Part shown: piece by piece, positions 6,001-6,903 of the stretch
Position numbering within the stretch: the first letter of the stretch is position 1
How the letters are laid out: every line of letters begins with the position of its first letter
Origin: Clostridia bacterium
Lineage (GTDB): Bacteria; Bacillota; Clostridia; Christensenellales; Aristaeellaceae
Length of the DNA: 6,903 nucleotides
Assembly (NCBI GenBank): GCA_017471125.1
Contig: JAFUWR010000263.1
Coordinates: forward strand, 1 to 6,903
Reading direction: 5' to 3'
The notes under the pieces: model-generated
The model's database searches: none
Seen by the model: only the letters and a program-made list of their open reading frames with translations
What the model was told of the DNA's origin: nothing
Position numbers and translations under genes: made by a program

Positions 6001-6721
6001 CGGCAGGGGCTACTACGGCTTCACCTGCAACGTCAACGCCATCCAGATGGCCGCGCCCATCGAGGCCGTGTTCCACTACGGGGACGACCAGACCGTGAGT
6101 CAGACCTATTCCGTCAAGCATTACGTGACGGCCTACGAGAAGGTGAAGGACCAGTACGACGCCTCGATCACCGCGCTGGTGCACGCGCTGGCGGATTACG
6201 GCCACTATGCCCAGCCCGCCCTGTCCGAGGCCAACGGCTGGAAGATCGGAACGGACTACGCGGAGATGGACGTGTACTACACCAAGTACCTGGATCTCCA
6301 GACTGCGGCGAAGGCGGTCGCCCGCTACAGGATGAAGCTGGATTTCGGCTCCTCCAAGGTGGAGAAGGTCAACTACACGCTGAACCTGCTGAGCCAGACG
6401 GAGCTGCGCGTGCTCATCGCCCTGAAGGATGGCTATAAGGGGGATGTTTCCTTCAAGCTGGATGGGCAGCCGGTGGAGGCAGAACTGCAACCGGATGGAC
6501 GGTATCGTGTGACGATATCGAACATCCCAGCCCAGAAGCTGGACGACACCCACACCGTTTCGGCCATCACGACAACCGGTACGGCCACGTGCACCCTGGC
6601 CCCCCTGACGTATGTGGACTGGTTCATCCAGACGGGCAACATCCGGATCAACCGGGAGGCGATGGCGGCGCTGTACTACTACTATAAGGCGGCGATGGAC
6701 TACTGGGACGTGAACGGCTGA
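2..6721 (+). CDS. Giant multi-domain beta-helix surface protein, 5' partial
   Basis: The frame is open from the left edge to TGA 6719-6721. The GTG at 11 is not credible as the start: the codons before it read T-K-D and continue the same motif found in helix B (K-V-T-L-D-L-N-G), and no signal peptide follows. The protein carries four right-handed beta-helix modules (rungs of the type G-G-x-I-x-x-N-x-A-x-x-G-G-G-V-Y), three CxxC modules, a BspA-like LRR stretch, three InlB-type repeats, a 'bacterial repeat' domain and a roughly 300-residue C-terminal domain. Such architectures belong to adhesin-like or carbohydrate-contacting surface proteins of Firmicutes; that role is inferred, and no catalytic motif is visible. 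A hydrophobic segment lies unusually in mid-protein (residues 1268-1291). The C-terminus ends in ...D-Y-W-D-V-N-G with no LPxTG, dockerin or SLH motif, so anchoring is unexplained by this window. Codons end mostly in G or C, less so after about 6290. Confidence 0.95.
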   Translation, partial: TKDVTLDLNGYTVDRNLTKKASDGSVIYVTGGKLTVTDTSRDKAGRITGGYSESGGGIRVYGGDLVLEAGHITGNQVSTSGGGVHIARGTFTMNGGSIEGNRADSKGGGVNVYAYAYDSAFIQNGGSVTDNTAKHGGGVYEFQNPFESKYRGSYTLNGGSVSGNHATSNGGGVYVEGAAFTLNGGGIVNNAAQYGGGLYVMAKDEAVALKGGSITGNTADQKGSGVYHSSGILRLAGGPVTVADNTGDDLYIFNELNTALAVEGTLNGASNIRVSVEHAPSEDTPKVIGTADTDCSACFTSADESYVVTWRNGQVLLATPEAAKSPWTRLQEALNAGGTVKLTEDVTAEAGETILIVGAGAKVTLDLNGHTIDRGLKEPVEDGGVLRVTGGATLTVTDSSAAQTGRITGGNTTGSGGGIHIRGGAVTMSSASVTGNAAKVNGGGVYVENGLFYASDVRVTGNTAQGCGGGVYLGNGTLMLYSDQMEMEDETLILPGAAITGNEAAQGGGVYMAGGAFNVSGIPTVKDNAGGNIYLPKGKALTVDRALEAGAALAVTMAEPGAFTSGLKNYRTRYEQKGIDPAAFFASDDATLAVGLNADNEATLHRHVPGETPEWTWTEDYTAATAAMKCAECGEAFWTETATVTGPAYDEAQKKFVLTATAAHADKTYTDTRAFEAVHNEEKAPEIDETGTYHSGIIECYSVTMGTRTLYFAAQDGKPGEPLEDGAWKLDWFEFDAEAQAIVRYTGGYGEGTTAVELPSHIVDPENEEKKIELTQLGGGDQRFLDMQAAAGGAVTVTDRGSIAYIAPGAFDSHKNVTLALTGDQAITVAEDAFDTAEDVTLRVNHASGLTAGDCDDVTGVYTVELADAHTYKAEAVFADDYATAQIVLTCACGETHTFDAKEITRTEDMTTHRFAFTATGEYEGAAYTAEIKDVESFKVTVNANDGQGDQECYVPKAQGKAYAMFAASAEWLAGLVPPLAADIDELSADGMRYPGGQTVKIEKDTEFTAKWKSIWAKVDAALGEGKSVKLYSDIAPAEGDVYLHVPAGVSAALDMDGHTVDRRLTQAIARGYVILVDGTLTLKNGTVTGGDNTGNGGGVFVNSAGRLEATGGVHVYKNLSGQNGGGVYIAEGGAISVDGGSITYNQAQAKGGALYIGGDAEVAIDDQETPENAMKPLNAGPVPASAYMRSCQIARNIAENGGGFYVDHGQISMDSGFECINNTDQSGKYNNIDVDPKQSDPFKLPENPVADLIKLGVPGSLAGGAGGTSWLSWLFGAIAGTAAIGGGIAVMLYDDHKEKDSEGEEYSDQGKDCKHPRWSTRTFWEESHYSNVQEFRTCTVCGLMVKNTLTPTNKVIDGDVTEYTVTRTDGQQEKRQVPPYTAILDASMPGGAELPSGFEGTQIKTIPHKKGEGGRLALPETIWFEVDGLIFEGWLVGDSIVTGVDFPADTQEKTRVRIRWKLPVKYEAGVTAAEDPSLKGADPQSPNPSWVTPGSTHVVRENTWSRDDYDFNGWEVSSGFSLVWDGKKLSLEYSFGDAEGVGAGTPLVILVPTVLRAKWISKWKKLDNELNAAREGSEVSMKENVTGTRDDVTMILTSDSTLDMRGFTLDANGGKPNAVLNVFDVSNKITVRGAGTIKNGKNLKGGAVVVLPKGTFKLEDATITDNVAEAIDGQADGGAVYVSGEATFEMTGGTLKNNRAANHGGAVVVAKDGSFKMTGGEISGNKVTADKDAQGGGVYVEGSFKVSGKVVVKDNTAPKAGEEDEEKKDKPSNVYLTKGAVIEVVDKLDEKAELHVTMAEPGVITKGLNAKDEDETKRRGVAENFVSDDEDYRVVINDDGEAELTRKFKITVKDGIEHGKVEPSQETAWADEVITLTVKPDDGYNMKEDSLKGTYKVKEDGQEVEKTVELEMMTDSEEQKYRFTMPAADVEVSVEFEQIKPAFKSHSLLLNGEIGVNFFMELPALEGVDYEKSYMEFTVKSKDGPKTVARYDAEFKDTRGRGYYGFTCNVNAIQMAAPIEAVFHYGDDQTVSQTYSVKHYVTAYEKVKDQYDASITALVHALADYGHYAQPALSEANGWKIGTDYAEMDVYYTKYLDLQTAAKAVARYRMKLDFGSSKVEKVNYTLNLLSQTELRVLIALKDGYKGDVSFKLDGQPVEAELQPDGRYRVTISNIPAQKLDDTHTVSAITTTGTATCTLAPLTYVDWFIQTGNIRINREAMAALYYYYKAAMDYWDVNG
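11..967 (+). repeat. Beta-helix module A (about 7 rungs)
   Basis: It opens with the N-cap motif T-L-D-L-N-G-Y-T-V-D-R (residues 2-12), followed by a V-T-G-G-K-L-T-V-T-D strand. GGGV-type rung ends then lie at residues 52, 78, 104, 133, 167, 192 and 220, a spacing of 25-34 residues. Repeated rung cores read N-G-G-S-I/V-x-G/D-N-x-A. The module closes with a degenerate C-cap (D-L-Y-I...L-A-V-E-G-T-L) containing a Cys pair, D-C-S-A-C (residues 291-295), and the strand S-Y-V-V-T-W-R-N-G-Q-V-L-L. The pattern matches the polymorphic-membrane-protein or parallel beta-helix style of repeat. The upstream part of the cap lies outside the window. Confidence 0.85.
980..1819 (+). repeat. Beta-helix module B (4 rungs plus full cap)
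   Basis: This is the most complete module. It starts with W-T-R-L-Q-E-A-L (from W324) and V-K-L-T-E-D-V-T, then the cap T-L-D-L-N-G-H-T-I-D-R (361-371). GGGI/V rung ends fall at residues 413, 439, 465 and 504. A loop rich in Met and acidic residues (about 477-492) interrupts the rungs. The C-cap reads N-I-Y-L-P-K-G-K-A-L-T-V, then V-T-M-A-E-P-G (552-558), then F-F-A-S-D-D-A-T-L-A-V and a final strand ending in A-T-L-H-R. Its N-terminal half closely matches module A in DNA as well as in protein. Confidence 0.85.
1820..2038 (+). other. CxxC module 1 within the giant protein
   Basis: Residues 604-676 hold H604, W-T-W-T-E-D-Y-T-A-A-T-A, then K-C-A-E-C-G (C627, C630), followed by strands F-V-L-T-A-T-A and T-Y-T-D-T-R. 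The pattern of His and Trp, then a D-Y-x-x-A-T-A strand, then CxxCG recurs in extracellular proteins of gut Clostridia and looks like a degenerate zinc-ribbon-type fold. Metal binding is inference, because a second Cys pair is not evident. Confidence 0.5.
2183..2545 (+). other. BspA-like leucine-rich repeat stretch
   Basis: Residues 725-845 contain short strands of the LRR_5 (BspA-like) type: T-T-A-V-E-L-P-S-H-I (750-759), S-I-A-Y-I-A-P-G-A-F-D (799-809), V-T-L-A-L-T-G, and I-T-V-A-E-D-A-F-D (824-832). The I-x-x-I-A-x-x-A-F signature is characteristic of BspA-like repeats, but only two or three repeats are recognisable and they are divergent. It sits between CxxC modules 1 and 2. Confidence 0.5.
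2591..2809 (+). other. CxxC-like module 2 (CxC variant)
   Basis: Residues 861-933 align with module 1. H867 precedes F-A-D-D-Y-A-T-A-Q-I-V-L, then T-C-A-C-G-E (C888, C890), then F-A-F-T-A-T-G and A-Y-T-A-E-I-K-D. One residue is missing between the cysteines, giving CxC rather than CxxC. The matching downstream strands (FVLTATA against FAFTATG) support a duplication of module 1. Confidence 0.5.
2810..3037 (+). other. InlB-type B-repeat 1 (divergent)
   Basis: Residues 934-1009 begin with F-K-V-T-V-N-A-N-D-G (compare the family's V-T-F-D-A-N-G-G) and end with Y-P-G-G-Q-T-V-K-I-E-K-D-T-E-F-T-A-K-W. The terminal 'T-x-F-x-A-K-W' is the hallmark of Listeria-Bacteroides or InlB B-repeats. The middle carries a longer insertion (about 953-985) than usual. 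It leads directly into beta-helix C. Confidence 0.6.
3047..3700 (+). repeat. Beta-helix module C (4 rungs, no usual C-cap)
   Basis: It starts at W1013 with W-A-K-V-D-A-A-L and S-V-K-L-Y-S-D-I, followed by the cap A-L-D-M-D-G-H-T-V-D-R (1050-1060). GGGV, GGGV, GGAL and GGGF rung ends lie at residues 1094, 1122, 1149 and 1199. A loop of about 30 residues (1157-1188, ending near S-C-Q) separates the last two rungs. Unlike B and D, the module lacks the V-T-M-A-E-P-G cap and the final SDD strand. It fades into Y-N-N-I-D-V-D-P and a proline-containing linker. Confidence 0.8.
3812..3883 (+). other. Mid-protein hydrophobic, glycine-zipper-like segment
   Basis: Residues 1268-1291 form about 24 mostly uncharged residues (W-L-S-W-L-F-G-A-I-A-G-T-A-A-I-G-G-G-I-A-V) ending in M-L-Y. 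They are preceded by a flexible G-G-A-G-G linker and followed by a strongly charged stretch, D-D-H-K-E-K-D-S-E-G-E-E. Length and composition suit a membrane-spanning helix. A glycine-rich buried or assembly helix is the alternative. It separates beta-helix C from CxxC module 3. Confidence 0.6.
3941..4096 (+). other. CxxC module 3
   Basis: Residues 1311-1362 carry C1311-K-H1313, W1316, H1326 and then T-C-T-V-C-G (C1336, C1339). A Cys/His pair followed about 25 residues later by CxxCG is closer to a complete zinc-ribbon-like ligand set than module 1 or 2. Metal binding remains inference. It immediately follows the charged tail of the hydrophobic segment. Confidence 0.5.
4145..4384 (+). other. 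InlB-type B-repeat 2 (divergent)
   Basis: Residues 1379-1458 start with T-A-I-L-D-A-S-M-P-G-G and contain V-D-G-L-I-F-E-G-W-L-V-G-D (1424-1436), the counterpart of the family's 'G-Y-x-F-x-G-W', then close with R-V-R-I-R-W (1453-1458). Order and spacing fit a B-repeat. Identity to the family consensus is low. Confidence 0.5.
4391..4681 (+). other. InlB-type B-repeat 3
   Basis: Residues 1461-1557 carry V-K-Y-E-A-G near the start, V-V-R-E-N-T-W-S-R-D-D-Y-D-F-N-G-W (about 1496-1512) in the middle, and T-V-L-R-A-K-W at the end. This is the clearest of the three B-repeats, although about 20 residues longer than the usual unit of roughly 70-80. Like repeat 1, it runs straight into the N-cap of a beta-helix. 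Confidence 0.6.
4691..5542 (+). repeat. Beta-helix module D (4 rungs, charged)
   Basis: It starts at W1561 with W-K-K-L-D-N-E-L-N, then T-L-D-M-R-G-F-T-L-D-A (1599-1609). GGAV, GGAV, GGAV and GGGV rung ends lie at residues 1643, 1675, 1702 and 1733. GGAV replaces the GGGV of the other modules. It is richer in Lys, Asp and Glu, with a charged loop E-E-D-E-E-K-K-D-K (1760-1768). The C-cap matches module B: N-V-Y-L-T-K-G-A-V-I-E-V, V-T-M-A-E-P-G (1794-1800), F-V-S-D-D-E-D-Y-R-V-V and E-A-E-L-T-R. Confidence 0.8.
5543..5812 (+). other. 'Bacterial repeat' (divergent InlB-like) domain
   Basis: Residues 1845-1934 read K-F-K-I-T-V-K-D-G-I-E-H-G-K-V, then V-I-T-L-T-V-K-P-D-D-G-Y, and close with Y-R-F-T-M-P-A-A-D-V-E-V-S-V-E-F. 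The elements 'HGxV', 'LTVxPDxGY' and 'FTMPAxDVxVxxxF' are diagnostic of this small extracellular beta domain family (the Flg_new_2 type). It probably acts as a spacer between beta-helix D and the C-terminal domain. Confidence 0.75.
5822..6718 (+). other. C-terminal domain of gut-Clostridia surface protein type
   Basis: Residues 1938-2236 begin with L-L-L-N-G-E-I-G-V-N-F-F-M-E-L (1946-1960). They continue with Y-Y-G-F-T-C-N-V-N-A-I-Q-M (2001-2013), S-V-K-H-Y-V-T-A-Y-E-K-V (2034-2045) and A-L-V-H-A-L-A-D-Y-G-H-Y-A-Q (2055-2068). They end with N-R-E-A-M-A-A-L-Y-Y-Y-Y-K-A-A (2214-2228). I recognise this order as recurring at the C-termini of large surface proteins of gut Clostridia but cannot name a family or function. 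It carries no sortase motif, dockerin or SLH repeat. Codon choice relaxes in its last third. Confidence 0.5.
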
Positions 6722-6750
6722 TGTTCAGACGTAAAAACATAACGAGTTAC

Positions 6751-6760
6751 GGGAGTGGTG
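6751..6760 (+). promoter_or_regulatory. Ribosome binding site of the lipoprotein gene
   Basis: The purine-rich GGGAG (6751-6755), followed by TGGTGG, lies about 9 bases before ATG 6765, a normal spacing for a Firmicutes Shine-Dalgarno sequence. It supports 6765 as the start. The 43-base gap between the genes (6722-6764) is less GC-rich than the flanking genes. I see no convincing terminator or promoter in it, which favours co-transcription. Confidence 0.6.
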
Positions 6761-6764
6761 GACA

Positions 6765-6903
6765 ATGAAGATATTTGGTTTGATCGTCGCGATACTGATC
6801 TGGCTGCTGAGCGCCTTTGGCTGCGTGGCGAAGGAGCCCGCGGCGACGCCCGCGGCCACGGCGACGGCGACGCCCGCGGTCACGATCATGGCGACGCCCG
6901 CGG
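6765..6903 (+). CDS. Putative lipoprotein with Ala/Thr/Pro-rich linker, 3' partial
   Basis: The first 46 residues are visible and the end is cut by the window. The start ATG follows a good ribosome binding site. Residues 1-20 form a type II signal peptide: K2, a hydrophobic core I-F-G-L-I-V-A-I-L-I-W-L-L, then S-A-F-G-C with the lipobox cysteine at C20 (codon 6822-6824). The -3 residue is Ala and -2 is Phe, which is tolerated but not the classic L-A/S-G-C. After V-A-K-E-P the chain becomes a low-complexity A-T-P-A linker, typical of a flexible spacer that holds an extracellular domain away from the membrane. The functional domain is beyond the window, so no role can be given. It lies just downstream of the giant surface gene on the same strand and may share its transcript. 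Membrane attachment by lipidation of C20 is inferred from the motif. Confidence 0.75.
   Translation, partial: MKIFGLIVAILIWLLSAFGCVAKEPAATPAATATATPAVTIMATPA
6842..6903 (+). repeat. 24-base tandem repeat in the lipoprotein linker
   Basis: The 14-base word GGCGACGCCCGCGG occurs at 6842-6855, 6866-6879 and 6890-6903, spaced by exactly 24 bases (8 codons). In frame this gives A-T-P-A-A-T-A-T, then A-T-P-A-V-T-I-M, then A-T-P-A. The second half of the unit varies. The array reaches the window edge, so the copy number is unknown. Confidence 0.8.

Noticed and set aside
6730..6751. Inverted repeat CGTAA/TTACG in the gap between the genes
   Set aside because: The stem is only 5 base pairs with a 12-base loop and no following T tract, so it is not a credible terminator.

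Overview
The window is almost entirely one GC-rich open frame on the + strand. It is open at the left edge (first complete codon at position 2) and ends at TGA 6719-6721. It encodes at least 2,239 residues of a giant, repetitive, probably secreted or surface-exposed protein. After a 43-base gap a second + strand gene begins, a small lipoprotein whose 3' end lies outside the window. I see no RNA genes, mobile elements, CRISPR arrays or convincing minus-strand genes. Residue numbers used here count the GTG codon at 11-13 as residue 1 (first base of residue n = 8 + 3n). That codon is a numbering anchor, not a believed start.

Organism (inference): the mix of glycine-rich beta-helix repeats, InlB-type B-repeats, CxxC modules, a BspA-like leucine-rich stretch and a C-terminal domain around 'GVNFFMEL' and 'YGHYAQ' is typical of giant surface proteins from gut or rumen Clostridia. 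The strong preference for codons ending in G or C points to a GC-rich member of that class. No marker gene fixes the taxon.

Layout of the giant protein: beta-helix A (11-967); beta-helix B (980-1819); first CxxC module (1820-2038); BspA-like LRR stretch (2183-2545); second CxxC module (2591-2809); InlB-like repeat (2810-3037); beta-helix C (3047-3700); a hydrophobic, glycine-zipper-like segment in mid-protein (3812-3883); third CxxC module (3941-4096); two InlB-like repeats (4145-4384 and 4391-4681); beta-helix D (4691-5542); one 'bacterial repeat' domain (5543-5812); and a C-terminal domain (5822-6718). The order CxxC, then InlB-like, then beta-helix occurs twice, so the protein appears to have grown by duplicating whole super-modules as well as single rungs.

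The downstream gene encodes a lipoprotein signal peptide followed by an Ala/Thr/Pro linker built on an exact 24-base period. Its closeness to the giant gene suggests co-transcription of two cell-envelope proteins. I do not see evidence for a new enzymatic or defence system. The most unusual points are the mid-protein hydrophobic segment, the repeated super-module, and the stop/start overlaps at the gene junction.
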